This document shows, in pieces, positions 17,409 through 26,718 of a stretch of DNA of 64,000 nucleotides (positions are counted from its first letter, which is position 1; the number at the start of each line of letters is the position of its first letter). The DNA is from Metabacillus sp. FJAT-52054 (lineage in GTDB: Bacteria; Bacillota; Bacilli; Bacillales; Bacillaceae): positions 2,426,723-2,490,722 of the forward strand of contig NZ_CP147407.1 of NCBI RefSeq assembly GCF_037201815.1, given 5' to 3'. Under the pieces are notes generated by a model. The model saw nothing but the letters and a program-made list of their open reading frames with translations. It was not told the origin of the DNA and ran no database searches. Position numbers and translations under genes: made by a program.

Positions 17409-18368
17409 CTAAGCAAAATACATTCGGCTTTCTTTTGCACCGTTTGACGTAATTTTACCTAGATTCTCTAAATAATCCAACTGGGCAACTGTTTCAGACA
17501 TGGTCAGCATCAGCTCTTTATGAAAAACGGTCGGAAAGAGCTCCGTGCATACCTGGAAAGCTGTCATTGGTTTCTGCGCGAGCATTTTTCTTACTTCCTC
17601 TGCGCGGTCACCCTGGCGCTTTTTCCGGTAATGGATGAGTTCGTGAGCATTCTCAATGATCTCCCCATGGCCGGAGAATACTCTTGAAAGAGGAAGTTGA
17701 AGCAGCTTGTCGAACGTTTCGTTAAATTGAAGCTGCGGTTTAGGCCGCTCCGTTCCCTCCATTGGCGGCTCAAGCAAAGGATTAGCAGAGATTTTTTTTA
17801 AGAGGACATCCCCCCCGAACAGGAGGCCATCCGCTTCTCTGTAAAGGGCGATATGTGATTGCGCATGGCCAGGTGTTTCAATTACACGGAAGCCCGGCAT
17901 TCCAGGGACTTCATCTCCGCTGGTAATGGTTCCATCAAGAGAAACGGTGCAGGAAAAGGCTAGGGACCGCTCTAAATTCTTAATGTATTTCAAGAAAACA
18001 GGATCCACTCCAAACTCAAGCAGCAGGCCCTGGAAGAAGGTTTTTTGACTTTCAAGAAATTCCTGATCCCTTGATAGCCAAGGCTCATTATACGGATGCC
18101 CGATAAATCTTGCCCCTTTTAATTCATCCAGGAGTCCTACATGGTCAGGGTGATGATGAGTGACAATGACCTGCTCGATATCTTCAAGCCGGTATCCGGC
18201 CTTTTCAAGCTGGATTTTTAAGGAGTCCAGGGCTTCTTCTGTTTTCGGACCTGCGTCAATTAACGTCAGAGCATCTCCCTTGTATACATACACATTGATG
18301 TCCCCTACCGGAAATGGCGTTGGGATCGGCATCGTGATTATGGATTCCTGATTCAGTGATGAGTTCAT
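17409..18368 (-). CDS. yqjP: Metallo-beta-lactamase fold hydrolase YqjP
   Basis: A 319-residue MBL-superfamily hydrolase. The metal-binding motif THHHPDHVG is at about residue 70, further ligands are the His in ETPGHAQSH and the Asp in FGGDVLL, and the last one is FSGHGE. A C-terminal winged-helix-like segment follows (residues 240-319), typical of lactamase-like proteins of the YqjP/LACTB2 group. The ATG at 18368 precedes NSSLNQESI; an AGGAGCGAT lies upstream. It is co-transcribed with yqjQ. Probable thioester or phosphodiester hydrolase; unassigned. Confidence 0.88.
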   Translation of the reverse strand: MNSSLNQESIITMPIPTPFPVGDINVYVYKGDALTLIDAGPKTEEALDSLKIQLEKAGYRLEDIEQVIVTHHHPDHVGLLDELKGARFIGHPYNEPWLSRDQEFLESQKTFFQGLLLEFGVDPVFLKYIKNLERSLAFSCTVSLDGTITSGDEVPGMPGFRVIETPGHAQSHIALYREADGLLFGGDVLLKKISANPLLEPPMEGTERPKPQLQFNETFDKLLQLPLSRVFSGHGEIIENAHELIHYRKKRQGDRAEEVRKMLAQKPMTAFQVCTELFPTVFHKELMLTMSETVAQLDYLENLGKITSNGAKESRMYFA

Positions 18369-18600
18369 CTTAATCGCTCCTACTTATTATTTTTCTATAA
18401 TGAGCTCTTGATCGTTGCGGCGTTTAGCCTCTCCCCCTGATGGTCTGCTCAAACCCATTGACTGAGAATCACACAGACGTGTAAACTCTGTGTTTTAACC
18501 CGGGCTATTCCTGGTACTTATGTATATGACTAGTTTACTCCGCTAACTCTTTTTTGTCATTATATTCAAATAATTCAGCGAAATATTTTTCCAAAGCCTA

Positions 18601-18630
18601 TTGACTTTGGCTTGTCCACCCTTGCATAAT
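18601..18630 (+). promoter_or_regulatory. Sigma-A promoter of the T-box/proI transcript
   Basis: TTGACT (18601-18606), an 18-bp spacer and CATAAT (18625-18630). It lies directly upstream of the T-box leader. Confidence 0.7.
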
Positions 18631-18637
18631 GGAGTAC

Positions 18638-18892
18638 AAATATAAACGAGATATCGGAATCGGCGACGACCAGGATCAGTACATTCATCAATGGCGAAAG
18701 AGAGCACAGTTCACCGGCTGAAAGACTGTGCAGCCCGCTTGAGAATCGAACCTACCCTGCCAGCTGCTAGGAAAACCTAAGCGCGGCCCGCGATAAAGGC
18801 AATGAGCTGGGTGCAGAACGTTTGCGCCAACTAAGGTGGTACCGCGGAACCTTTCCGTCCTTTTACTAGAGGATGGAAAGGTTTTTTGTTTT
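18638..18892 (+). ncRNA. T-box leader, probably proline-specific
   Basis: The leader carries the invariant T-box AAGGTGGTACCGCGG at 18833-18847 and a terminator formed by 18848-18860 and 18871-18883 followed by TTTTTT. An AGTA-type element lies near 18678. In the long Stem I the sequence GAACCTACC at 18748-18756 offers CCT (18751-18753) as specifier codon, which is proline and agrees with the downstream gene. Uncharged tRNA-Pro should pair with the specifier and the T-box and allow read-through into proI. The specifier choice is an inference from sequence context. Confidence 0.9.
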
Positions 18893-18918
18893 TCAACTAA
18901 AAAGGAGGATGGAATGGA

Positions 18919-19755
18919 ATGAAAATAGGAGTAATTGGCGCAGGTTCAATGGCTGAAGCGATCATTTCCGGATTAATAAATGGGAATGTGGTCCGTCCTG
19001 GGAATATACATGTCTGCAATCGCAGCGACAGAAGCAAGCTTTTATATATGCAGGACCATTACGGAGTAAATGTCACTGAAAATAAAGAGGAACTGTTAGA
19101 GCGCTCAGAAATTATCATTTTGGCAATGAAACCGAAGGATGCTGAAGAAGCCGTTCTTTCCATCAGGCCTTACGTTAAAAAGCAGCTGTTCCTTTCCGTT
19201 CTGGCTGGAGTTACCATTCATACGATTCAGAGGCTGCTCGGTAAAAAAGCACCAGTTATACGCGCGATGCCAAATACCTCTGCCGCCATTCAAATGTCTG
19301 CCACTGCGATTGCTCCGAGTGAAGAAGTCACCATGCACCAGCTGAAAATGGCCAAACACCTCTTTGAAACGATTGGAATGGTTGCTGTCGTGGAGGAACA
19401 CAGACTCGATGCTGTAACGGCTCTTTCCGGAAGCGGCCCTGCCTATATCTATTACTTTATTGAAGCAATGGAAAATGCGGCTATGGAAATCGGACTTGAC
19501 CAGGAGATTGCCAAAAGCTTAATTCTTCAGACACTTGCAGGCGCATCCGAAATGCTGATGCAATCCGATAAGCAGGCTTCCCAATTGCGAAAAGAAGTAA
19601 CGAGCCCTGGGGGAACGACAGAGGCCGGAATTGAGAAACTAAAGGACTACCAGTTTAATGATGCCATCATTGCATGCGTGAAAAGAGCTGCCGAGCGCTC
19701 CGTTGAATTGCAGGCACAGGTTTCAAATGAGAAAAAAAAAATCAGAGAAGCTTAG
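18919..19755 (+). CDS. proI: Pyrroline-5-carboxylate reductase
   Basis: A 278-residue enzyme that reduces pyrroline-5-carboxylate to proline with NAD(P)H. The N-terminal Rossmann motif is GVIGAGSMAEAI and the C-terminal dimer domain has the family signature ALSGSGPAYIYYFIEAM and EVTSPGGTTEAGI. AAAGGAGG precedes ATG 18919. A T-box leader controls it in cis, matching the tRNA-Pro control of proI known in B. subtilis. The length equals that of ProI. A strong terminator follows directly. Confidence 0.96.
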   Translation: MKIGVIGAGSMAEAIISGLINGNVVRPGNIHVCNRSDRSKLLYMQDHYGVNVTENKEELLERSEIIILAMKPKDAEEAVLSIRPYVKKQLFLSVLAGVTIHTIQRLLGKKAPVIRAMPNTSAAIQMSATAIAPSEEVTMHQLKMAKHLFETIGMVAVVEEHRLDAVTALSGSGPAYIYYFIEAMENAAMEIGLDQEIAKSLILQTLAGASEMLMQSDKQASQLRKEVTSPGGTTEAGIEKLKDYQFNDAIIACVKRAAERSVELQAQVSNEKKKIREA

Positions 19756-19786
19756 AAGGCAGTCCGCATTGTGCGGACTGCCTTTT
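19756..19786 (+). terminator. Rho-independent terminator of proI
   Basis: AAGGCAGTCCGCA and TGCGGACTGCCTT form a perfect 13-bp stem with a 3-nt loop, then TT. Confidence 0.85.
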
Positions 19787-19799
19787 AAACCGTTGCATT

Positions 19800-20774
19800 T
19801 CATCTTACATCCAGCAAAACTTTTCCCGTACTCATCCTGCTTTCAATTAGATCATGGGCCGCTGCCGCCTGTTCAAGAGGAAATCGGTTCCCTATTTCAA
19901 TAGTTAAAACTCCTTCTTCAAAAAGGCTGAACACCTTTGACGCAGTATTTTGCAATAAATGAGGTCTTTTCTTCCGGGTTGTGCCAAAGCTAAAGCCTAA
20001 TACAGAGCGGCAGCTTGCATGAAGGTCGGACGTTTTAAAATGGCCTGCTTTCCCTCCTGCATTTCCAAAGTGAACAAGCCGGCCATAAGGAGCCAGACAT
20101 GATAGACTTTTCTCTGAAACTTCACCTGAAATCGAATCCAAAATAACATCAGCGCCCAATCCGCCTGTATATTCTGTAACAACCGGAGCAAAGTCCTCAC
20201 TTTCCATACAAATCACATGATCAGCACCAGCCTGATAAGCAGCTTTGATTTTCTCTGCCCTGCTCACCGTTCCAATTACTTGGGAAGCGCCTAGACGTTT
20301 AGCCAATTTAATAGCTGTCGTTCCGATCCCGCCTGCTGCAGCATGGATTAGCACCGTTTCACCCGGCTGAAGTCTGCCAACATCTGCAAGCAGCTGATAG
20401 GAAGTAAAAGAAACGACAGGAAATCCAGCAGCTGTACTCCAGTCCATGCTCTCAGGAATAGCAAAGGTAAGCTGCTCATCCGCAACTGCGAACTCCGCAT
20501 ACGAACCGCTGGAAGGAAAAGCAATAACCCGCTGCCCAGGATGAAATTTTGTTACCCCTTCACCAGTCCAGACGACTGTACCCGCTAAATCAAGACCGGG
20601 AATATAAGGAGTTTTGGCTCCTTTTTTACCGTATCTTCCTTTAATATCAGCAAAATTCACACTTGTTTTTTCTACCTGAATAAGTACCTCATGGGATGCA
20701 GGTTCCGGTGTTTCCCACTCTATGTATTTCATATGATCCGTACTGCCGAACTCCTCAACAATTATTGCTTTCAT
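19800..20774 (-). CDS. Zinc-free quinone oxidoreductase / medium-chain reductase
   Basis: A 324-residue medium-chain dehydrogenase/reductase. The GroES-like N-terminal domain has VNFADIKGRYG and YIPGLDLAGTV but lacks the structural and catalytic zinc cysteines. The Rossmann part contains AAAGGIGTTAIKLAKRLGA, the NADPH-binding AxxGxxG form of quinone reductases. It therefore resembles NADPH:quinone reductase (QorA-like). It is convergent with proI. Cytoplasmic, natural substrate unknown. Start ATG 20774 follows AAAGGGGTGTCATAG. Confidence 0.85.
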   Translation of the reverse strand: MKAIIVEEFGSTDHMKYIEWETPEPASHEVLIQVEKTSVNFADIKGRYGKKGAKTPYIPGLDLAGTVVWTGEGVTKFHPGQRVIAFPSSGSYAEFAVADEQLTFAIPESMDWSTAAGFPVVSFTSYQLLADVGRLQPGETVLIHAAAGGIGTTAIKLAKRLGASQVIGTVSRAEKIKAAYQAGADHVICMESEDFAPVVTEYTGGLGADVILDSISGEVSEKSLSCLAPYGRLVHFGNAGGKAGHFKTSDLHASCRSVLGFSFGTTRKKRPHLLQNTASKVFSLFEEGVLTIEIGNRFPLEQAAAAHDLIESRMSTGKVLLDVR

Positions 20775-20860
20775 CTATGACACCCCTTTGTCTGACGGTC
20801 TGCTTTTATTTTATTCTCTTTTCCTTTTTTAGTAAATATATGTGACAAAGCCACAAGCGT

Positions 20861-20893
20861 AAAAAAAAGAAGAGGCAGCCATATGGCTCAGCC
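20861..20893 (-). terminator. Terminator overlapping the yqjN stop codon
   Basis: On the minus strand GGCTGAGCC...GGCTGCC contains the perfect inner palindrome AGCCATATGGCT followed by a TTCTTTTTTTT tract. The TGA stop of yqjN (20888-20890) lies inside the stem. Confidence 0.65.
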
Positions 20894-22525
20894 CCTTCTC
20901 TCTTCCCAACAGAAAAACTCTTTAATGCTCATCTCCAATATTTCGGGCAGCTGACTAAAGGAATACGGCAAGTACAGCCTTTCTGTCCATTGATGGGCAT
21001 CGCGCCCAACCGGACCGATATTAATAACCGGCATGTTTAGTTCCTTAATTTTCTTAACGGGCAAGGAATACCCTCTTTCATACACCGGCAAGCTTTTTGT
21101 AAGCTTTGAGAGAGATTCATCTGAATCCTGCAGCTGAAGAAAGCTTAGATCGGAAAGACCCGGAAAATAAACTTGACGTTTTAATGAAATTCCATACTCT
21201 TTTTTTGCCAATGCTGAAACAAAATCCGCGATGTGCCGAATCATTCGATTTTCATTCGATGAAACTGCAGGATAAAACGGAGGGCCATAGAAAAGAATAA
21301 TCATCGGTGAAAGCTCTTTACATAAGCCAGCCAGCTCAGCGGCAATGCGGATCGAGGTTTGGCGTCCATCCGACTCACCTCCAGCCTCGGTATCAAGATT
21401 GGCAATTCTCCTTTCCACTTCCTGCTTCCCGGCTTTTTTCACTGCATAACTGAAAAGTTCGTCATAGCTTATCACTTTAACCGAAAATGGCTCCGGCTTG
21501 TATGGAACTTTTGCAGAATAAGCATTGGCTCTATTTATGTAATGCGCTTCGATTTCTTTCGCAGCGGTTTTGGCAGATTGAAGAAGCAGTTCATGAAGCT
21601 CTTCAAGCGGCCTCTGCATGGTTAAAACATTAAACAGGGATACCGCGATATGAGGAATCTGCACGGAATACTCCTCTTTCAAATCCTTTTGGAGCAAGCT
21701 CGTTGGAGGCGGTGTGACCTCTTCTTCCACCGTTTCACAGTACTCATCATTCAATTCAAGCTGTTCGCTGATTTTGGATGCCATTAAATTAGCATTCAAT
21801 CCGGAAAAAGGTTCTCCAACATGCGTCTCTTTCCCATAGCAAAGAAATCCTGCAAGGACTTTTCCAATCGACCCTGTGTAAAGATAATAGTCCGGGTCAT
21901 TCGGATATTTCGTAAACATCGGTTCTGAATTAATACACGCGATATAATCCAGATGATGCTTTTCTTTTAAATCACTCAAAGCTTGTACCGCTGCAAGCAT
22001 TCCTTCCGAGTTTACTTCTTCATCCGGAACCGTAAGAAGCAGCAGGTTTCCGTCGAACTCTTCTTTCATTGCCTTTTCGATTACACCCATTTGTACGGTC
22101 AGGCCCGCCTTCATATCCATCGTTCCCCGGCCAAACAGCCACTCTCCGCTTTCCAGCTCTTTCTGGACTTGTTCAGGCAGCCACTCTTTTTTTTCCTTCA
22201 GCGTATCAGTCAGCTCTTTCGGCCGGAATGCAAGATGCCGGAGCTCTCCATAATCAATCACTTCTACCGTATCAAAATGACTTAATAGTATGAGGGTTCT
22301 GTCAGTCTTCCCTTTCACAAGAGCCGTTAAAAAACGTCTGCCATCTTTAAGTGGATGGAGAGTTAAATAGTCCGGATTATGGTTGAAATAATTTGTCTGA
22401 TTCAGCAAATACTGTACATATTCAGGAAACGAGGCTTCTCCAGCTGTTCCAGTCACGCTATCGTATTCAACCAGTTTTGCTAATAATTCTGTTAGCTGTT
22501 CCTTTGTCTGCCATAATGTTTTCAT
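20888..22525 (-). CDS. yqjN: M20-family peptidase YqjN
   Basis: A 545-residue M20/ArgE-type metallopeptidase annotated in B. subtilis as YqjN (amino acid degradation). Zinc-site motifs are LLSHFDTV, GRGTMDMKAGL and PDEEVNSEG, in the normal order, and the late HQWTERL supplies the last histidine. The open frame reaches 22612, but homologues start MKxxWQxKEQL, which is ATG 22525, directly behind GGGGGGAG. It is divergent from namA, as expected from Bacillus gene order. The substrate is unknown; the family cleaves N-acyl or peptide bonds of amino acids. Confidence 0.88.
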   Translation of the reverse strand: MKTLWQTKEQLTELLAKLVEYDSVTGTAGEASFPEYVQYLLNQTNYFNHNPDYLTLHPLKDGRRFLTALVKGKTDRTLILLSHFDTVEVIDYGELRHLAFRPKELTDTLKEKKEWLPEQVQKELESGEWLFGRGTMDMKAGLTVQMGVIEKAMKEEFDGNLLLLTVPDEEVNSEGMLAAVQALSDLKEKHHLDYIACINSEPMFTKYPNDPDYYLYTGSIGKVLAGFLCYGKETHVGEPFSGLNANLMASKISEQLELNDEYCETVEEEVTPPPTSLLQKDLKEEYSVQIPHIAVSLFNVLTMQRPLEELHELLLQSAKTAAKEIEAHYINRANAYSAKVPYKPEPFSVKVISYDELFSYAVKKAGKQEVERRIANLDTEAGGESDGRQTSIRIAAELAGLCKELSPMIILFYGPPFYPAVSSNENRMIRHIADFVSALAKKEYGISLKRQVYFPGLSDLSFLQLQDSDESLSKLTKSLPVYERGYSLPVKKIKELNMPVINIGPVGRDAHQWTERLYLPYSFSQLPEILEMSIKEFFCWEERRG

Positions 22526-22691
22526 AAACTCCCCCCATTCTCCATTTGAATCTATTGTATAGAATTTACTGATAATTTCAACAGCTTTGGGGAGAAAATC
22601 TACTCTTACCAAGTATCCCGGGCAGATTAAGTGACTTGAAGGAATGACGCTGGTATACTTTTTTTGAAATTATTTCATGGAGGCGAAAAAC

Positions 22692-23711
22692 TTGAATCGA
22701 AAATTATTTGAACCATATAAGATAAAGAATGTAGAACTGAAAAATCGGATTGTGATGTCGCCGATGTGCATGTATTCATCCATGAATGAGGACGGAAAGC
22801 TTGAAAGCTTCCACCGCACCCATTACGTAAGCCGTGCAGCAGGCCAAACCGGTCTGATCATGCTTGAAGCATCTGCTGTTACGCCGCAGGGCAGAATTTC
22901 ACCAAATGATCTCGGTATTTGGAATGATGAGCATACAGAAGGTTTTGCAAGCCTCGTAAAAGAAATAAAAAGCTATGGAGCTAAAGCGGCGATCCAGCTT
23001 GCTCATGCGGGACGAAAAGCTGTATTAGAAGAAGAAATTGCAGCTCCGACTGCTATCCCTTTTAATGAAAATTCAAAAAGGCCAGTAGCCATGACGAAAG
23101 AAAAAATCCAGGAAACAATCCTGGCATTCCGTGATGGAGCCCGCCGAGCGAAAGAAGCAGGATTCGATATTATTGAACTTCATGGTGCGCACGGCTATTT
23201 GATCAACCAATTCTTATCTCCATTATCCAATCATCGCGATGATGAATACGGGGGTTCGGCTGAAAACCGCTACCGCTTCCTTAGCGAAGTAATTGAAGCA
23301 GTAAAAGAAGTATGGCATGGACCGATCTTTGTCAGGGTTTCTGCCACTGATTACCACCCTGAAGGATTAACTCCGGATGATCATGTTGTATTCGCCAAAT
23401 GGATGCGCGAGCAGGGAATCGACCTAATCGACGTAAGTTCAGGAGCTCTGGTGCCGGCAGATATTCCGGTTTACCCAGGCTACCAGGTTCCATTTGCAGA
23501 AAAGATCCGCCGTGAAGCTGAAATAGCTACAGGTGCAGTAGGTATGATCACGCATGGTCTTCAGGCAGAGGAAATTTTGCGCAGCGAACGTGCGGACTTA
23601 GTTTTCTTAGCCCGTGAGCTTCTGCGTGACCCTTATTGGCCGAGGACTGCTGCTGAACAGCTTGGAACCTCAATTGAATCTCCCATTCAATATGAACGAG
23701 GATGGAAGTAA
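22692..23711 (+). CDS. namA: NADPH dehydrogenase (old yellow enzyme) YqjM
   Basis: A 339-residue FMN-dependent OYE of the thermophilic-like class. The flavin-tuning Cys and the Tyr are in MSPMCMYSS (near 25-28), the substrate-binding histidines in ELHGAHGYL (pattern HxxH), the FMN-phosphate site in GMITHG, and the arginine finger in the C-terminal YERGW. GGAGG lies eight bases before TTG 22692, and B. subtilis YqjM aligns from there (RKLF); the upstream ATG 22677 overlaps the ribosome binding site. It reduces activated alkenes such as enones and is induced by electrophilic stress in B. subtilis. Confidence 0.95.
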   Translation: MNRKLFEPYKIKNVELKNRIVMSPMCMYSSMNEDGKLESFHRTHYVSRAAGQTGLIMLEASAVTPQGRISPNDLGIWNDEHTEGFASLVKEIKSYGAKAAIQLAHAGRKAVLEEEIAAPTAIPFNENSKRPVAMTKEKIQETILAFRDGARRAKEAGFDIIELHGAHGYLINQFLSPLSNHRDDEYGGSAENRYRFLSEVIEAVKEVWHGPIFVRVSATDYHPEGLTPDDHVVFAKWMREQGIDLIDVSSGALVPADIPVYPGYQVPFAEKIRREAEIATGAVGMITHGLQAEEILRSERADLVFLARELLRDPYWPRTAAEQLGTSIESPIQYERGWK

Positions 23712-23731
23712 GTACTTTATTCCCCCCAAAA

Positions 23732-23780
23732 AAAGCATCTCAAATCGCACTGAATTCATGCGATATTTGAGATGCTTTTG
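23732..23780. terminator. Rho-independent terminator of namA
   Basis: AAAAGCATCTCAAATCGCA and TGCGATATTTGAGATGCTTTT form a long stem with a short loop and flanking T tract. Confidence 0.85.
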
Positions 23781-24171
23781 CTTATTGATCCAGTTACCTT
23801 TAATTCAGGAGATACATCCTTATTGAAACCGATTAGGGACGTTTTATAAGTAATATACTAAAAAACGAAATAGTTTGGATCATGTACGTAACATCTTTAA
23901 ACAATATGAGTTTAAAAAGGCTCCCAAAATACCCCACACAATAGTACACCTAATTCATTATCTTTCATCTAAACAGCAGGAAGACACAATTATTTTGAGG
24001 ATCATTCGCGGAGGAGTTACAATTCTTAATTCCGCTAATTATTAATACTGTGTGCTGAAATGACAAACCAAACGAACTAAATTAGAGGAAGACATCAATA
24101 GAAGTTAACAGGTTGCTATATGAACAAACACTGCTCACCTTATATAAGGCGCTGGTTCAGCAATTAACGGT
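23781..24171. other. AT-rich gap without a supported gene
   Basis: I see no promoter, terminator or gene here that I can support. A plus-strand frame of about 56 codons from 23866 to 24045 has protein-like composition (HTIVHLIHYLSSKQQ) but no start codon with a ribosome binding site and no family I recognise. It may be a fragment of a lost gene. Confidence 0.4.
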
Positions 24172-24867
24172 TTAATTAGCAAACAGAACACTCCAGGTTT
24201 TAGATCCAACAACCCCATCAGCAGATAAACCTTTCATTTGCTGAAACGTTCTGACTGTCCTCTCTGTCTTCGCTCCGAAAATTCCATCTTCAGCCAGCTT
24301 AAAATTAAGCTTATTCAACTGTTTTTGCACTTCGACTACATACATCCCTTTCGAACCCTTTTTAATTAATTCTCCAGGGTATGGTTTAGAAACTTTGACA
24401 GGCGGCGGAAAAGGCATGCCGGACATCGTATCATACTTTGCCAAGTTGTTTCTCTCAATAATGCCAATTAGCTTTTCAGCATACTTTGGATCACTTGCAT
24501 ATCCCGCCTGCTGCAGAGCGGAACATGCCTTCTTGTAGTCTGTTTCTCCGAAAATAGGCGCGTATCTCGTCCCTCTTTTATAAAACTCTACCAGGTCTTT
24601 AATTGATTCATACCAGGTTGGATAGCGTTTGAAAGCAGAGGAAACCACTCTCTCTTCTCCCTCCACATATTCAATGGTTCTAATCACAATGGATTGTCCT
24701 TTATAAGAGCCTTTAATTCCGAATAAGTTTAGAGCATTTTTTGCCAGAAAGCTTTCTCCCCAGCCAGTTTCAAGTATGGATTGAGCGATAAGCATAGAGG
24801 CAGATATATTCTCTTCCTTTTGTACTTTAAGAACATAAGGAAGCATTAATTCAATAAAGTTTTCCAC
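24172..24867 (-). CDS. GH73 glucosaminidase with peptidoglycan-binding domain
   Basis: A 231-residue cell-wall hydrolase. Residues 1-150 are a GH73 (LytG/FlgJ-like) glucosaminidase domain with the catalytic-region motif SILETGWGESFLAKNALNLFGIKG. Residues 160-231 are a PG_binding_1 domain (KGSKGMYVVEVQKQLNKLNF, then GIFGAKTERTVRTFQ). There is no signal peptide or membrane anchor, so export by the Sec route is not expected; the layout resembles a phage endolysin or a mother-cell/spore lytic enzyme. AGGAGAGACG precedes ATG 24867. It has no phage genes around it. Confidence 0.85.
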   Translation of the reverse strand: MENFIELMLPYVLKVQKEENISASMLIAQSILETGWGESFLAKNALNLFGIKGSYKGQSIVIRTIEYVEGEERVVSSAFKRYPTWYESIKDLVEFYKRGTRYAPIFGETDYKKACSALQQAGYASDPKYAEKLIGIIERNNLAKYDTMSGMPFPPPVKVSKPYPGELIKKGSKGMYVVEVQKQLNKLNFKLAEDGIFGAKTERTVRTFQQMKGLSADGVVGSKTWSVLFAN

Positions 24868-24956
24868 AAACGTCTCTCCTTTCCAAAAAAGTTTAAAAAG
24901 ATATTACATCATAAGCACATTTGCGGAAATGGTATGGATACTTGTACGGGAAAATG

Positions 24957-24997
24957 AAAAAGAGGCCATGCCTTTTTTAAAAGGCCGGCCTCTTCTT
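24957..24997 (-). terminator. Rho-independent terminator of rpmG
   Basis: On the minus strand AGAGGCCGGCC pairs with GGC-GGCCTCT around a loop, followed by TTTTTC. Confidence 0.7.
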
Positions 24998-25000
24998 TCA

Positions 25001-25150
25001 TTATTTCGTTTCTCTGTGCAGCGTAACACGTTTCAATCTGGGACAGTATTTGTTCACTTCAATCCGGTCAGGATTGTTTCGTTTATTTTTAGTCGTAATA
25101 TAATTCCGGTCTCCAGATTCAGTACATGCTAATGTAATATTTACACGCAT
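25001..25150 (-). CDS. rpmG: 50S ribosomal protein L33 (zinc-free type)
   Basis: A 49-residue basic protein, [19 protein letters not shown] at the start and LHRETK at the end, clearly ribosomal protein L33. Zinc-binding L33 has two CxxC pairs; here the positions read CTES and CPRL, so one Cys of each pair is lost and the zinc site cannot form. That is the C-minus paralogue (RpmGB-like) which bacteria can use when zinc is limiting. Ribosome binding site AAGGAGGAATT. Monocistronic with its own terminator. Confidence 0.95.
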   Translation of the reverse strand: MRVNITLACTESGDRNYITTKNKRNNPDRIEVNKYCPRLKRVTLHRETK

Positions 25151-25268
25151 AGCCAATTCCTCCTTATGTAATATAAAACGTAATTATTACGATTTGTTTC
25201 CATTTTACACATTTATAGAGCGCGGGTCAACCTGATTAAAAGAAGTTCAGCTGAAGTTCACCCGCTGA

Positions 25269-26186
25269 CTATTTGACTTCTAGCCTGAGCAAATCCTCTG
25301 CAATAATCGTATCACTGAAGATCTTAACTGCCTCTTCCAAAAGTGTTCCAACCTGTTCTCCCTGATACCTTGCACTAATATGGGTAAGGACGAGCTGCTT
25401 CACTCTGCATTGTTTGGCTAGTTCTGCAGCTTGAATGGTAGTGGAGTGATAATATTCATATGCTAGCTTCTCATCCTCTTCTCCAAAAGTTGCTTCATGG
25501 ATCAGCAAATCTGCATCTTCTGCAAGCTTTGCCAGCTGAGGACAGCTTCTTGTATCCCCGCAGATGGAGATGATTTTACCTTTTTTAGGCGGCCCGAGGA
25601 AATCGGAACCAAGAATAAGTTTCCCCTCTTCCGTTTCCAGGGATCCTCCTTCTTTTAATTTCTGATAGGCGGGGCCGGGTTTAATTCCTGCAGCCATAAG
25701 CTTATCGGCCATGAGTGTGCCGGGCTTATCTTTTTCGATTACTCTGTAGCCATAGCTCGGAAGCCCATGCTCAAGAAGAATGGCTTCAACGATAAACTGC
25801 TCATCCTCAAAAACAATACCTCCTTCACCTTCAATCACTTCAATCGGGTATCGTAAATGGGTCTGGCTATGAGCAAGTGCCGCTTTTACAAATTGAGTAA
25901 TTCCCTTTGGCCCATATATGGTAAGAGGATCTTCTGCTCCCTGGAATGAGCGGCTGCCCAATAGGCCGGGAAGGCCAAATATATGATCTCCATGCATGTG
26001 GGTGATAAAAATTTTCTCAATTTTACGGGGTTTTAAAGAGGTGTGCAGGATTTGATGCTGGGTTCCCTCTCCGCAGTCAAACAGCCAGACGGTTCCCCGT
26101 TCTTCAAGCAGCTCCAGCGCCATCGCAGACACATTCCTTTGTTTGGATGGCACCCCTGCTCCGGTTCCTAAAAATAATACGTTCAA
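25269..26186 (-). CDS. rnz: Ribonuclease Z (tRNA 3' processing)
   Basis: A 305-residue tRNase Z that trims the 3' trailer of tRNA precursors lacking encoded CCA. It is a metallo-beta-lactamase-fold nuclease with the zinc motif [16 protein letters not shown], the AxDT-like ICGDTR, and the final HISARY histidine. The exosite arm is present around residues 150-180. The size matches B. subtilis Rnz (YqjK). ATG 26186 follows AGGAGG. In B. subtilis it also neighbours zwf. Confidence 0.95.
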   Translation of the reverse strand: MNVLFLGTGAGVPSKQRNVSAMALELLEERGTVWLFDCGEGTQHQILHTSLKPRKIEKIFITHMHGDHIFGLPGLLGSRSFQGAEDPLTIYGPKGITQFVKAALAHSQTHLRYPIEVIEGEGGIVFEDEQFIVEAILLEHGLPSYGYRVIEKDKPGTLMADKLMAAGIKPGPAYQKLKEGGSLETEEGKLILGSDFLGPPKKGKIISICGDTRSCPQLAKLAEDADLLIHEATFGEEDEKLAYEYYHSTTIQAAELAKQCRVKQLVLTHISARYQGEQVGTLLEEAVKIFSDTIIAEDLLRLEVK

Positions 26187-26229
26187 CGTGAAGTCCTCCT
26201 AAGTACAATTCTTTCATCTAGAATACATG

Positions 26230-26263
26230 AAAAAGAGAAGCATGCACAGCGGACTGTGCATGC
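26230..26263 (-). terminator. Perfect hairpin, likely terminator of the small unit
   Basis: GCATGCACAG (26240-26249) and CTGTGCATGC (26254-26263) form a perfect 10-bp stem with a 4-nt loop. On the minus strand TTCTCTTTTTC follows. No annotated gene ends here, so it fits the small transcription unit at 26314-26464. Confidence 0.6.
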
Positions 26264-26313
26264 GATGGCTAATGATTCCTGTGTTTTCAGCACTTTCTGA
26301 AGAGAAATGCGGT

Positions 26314-26391
26314 TTACTTTTCATTTAGCGCGTAAACAGGAAAATATCCTGATGGATACGTCGCATTTACCCGGTGAAAAGAAGCCCCCAT
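26314..26391 (-). CDS. Putative 25-residue small protein
   Basis: A frame of 25 codons from ATG 26391 to TAA 26314, starting MGASFHRVNATYPSGYFPV. GGGAG lies six bases before the ATG. Upstream is a sigma-A-like promoter (26435-26464) and downstream a perfect hairpin with a T-rich tail (26230-26263), so promoter, ribosome binding site, frame and terminator appear in the right order within about 230 bp. The peptide is rich in aromatic residues, glycine and proline and has no membrane segment. I do not know a family. The transcript might instead be a non-coding RNA, or the hairpin could be a leader element of rnz. Confidence 0.35.
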   Translation of the reverse strand: MGASFHRVNATYPSGYFPVYALNEK

Positions 26392-26434
26392 CGTTCTCTC
26401 CCATTGAAAAATATGAATTGAATGATTTCCTTTT

Positions 26435-26464
26435 ATTATACTCTTTGAAAAAAATTTTTGAAAA
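26435..26464 (-). promoter_or_regulatory. Candidate promoter of the small unit
   Basis: On the minus strand TTTTCA (26464-26459), an 18-bp spacer and a consensus TATAAT (26440-26435), about 45 bp before the small frame's ATG. The -35 box is weak. Confidence 0.45.
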
Positions 26465-26718
26465 TACTCATTAAAATGCATTTCGTTGCGACAAATACTT
26501 TTCTAAAGCTTAATTACAGCAATAATAATTGTTTTTCGGTTTCCAGTTCATACTAATGAGAGGAAAATTAGTTCAATTGTTTGCTTTAACCGGAATGAAC
26601 CTTTAAAATTAAGAACCTGTACGGGACCTTTTTTAAAAGAGCATCATTATGCTTATTCGGAATCGTGCCTTAAGCCAAAGAACTGGCACTTGACTATATG
26701 AAAAGTGAGGTCTTTATT

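Noticed and set aside
23866..24045. A ~56-codon plus-strand frame in the namA-GH73 gap.
   Set aside because: No start with a ribosome binding site, no terminator, no recognisable family; kept only as a possible gene remnant.
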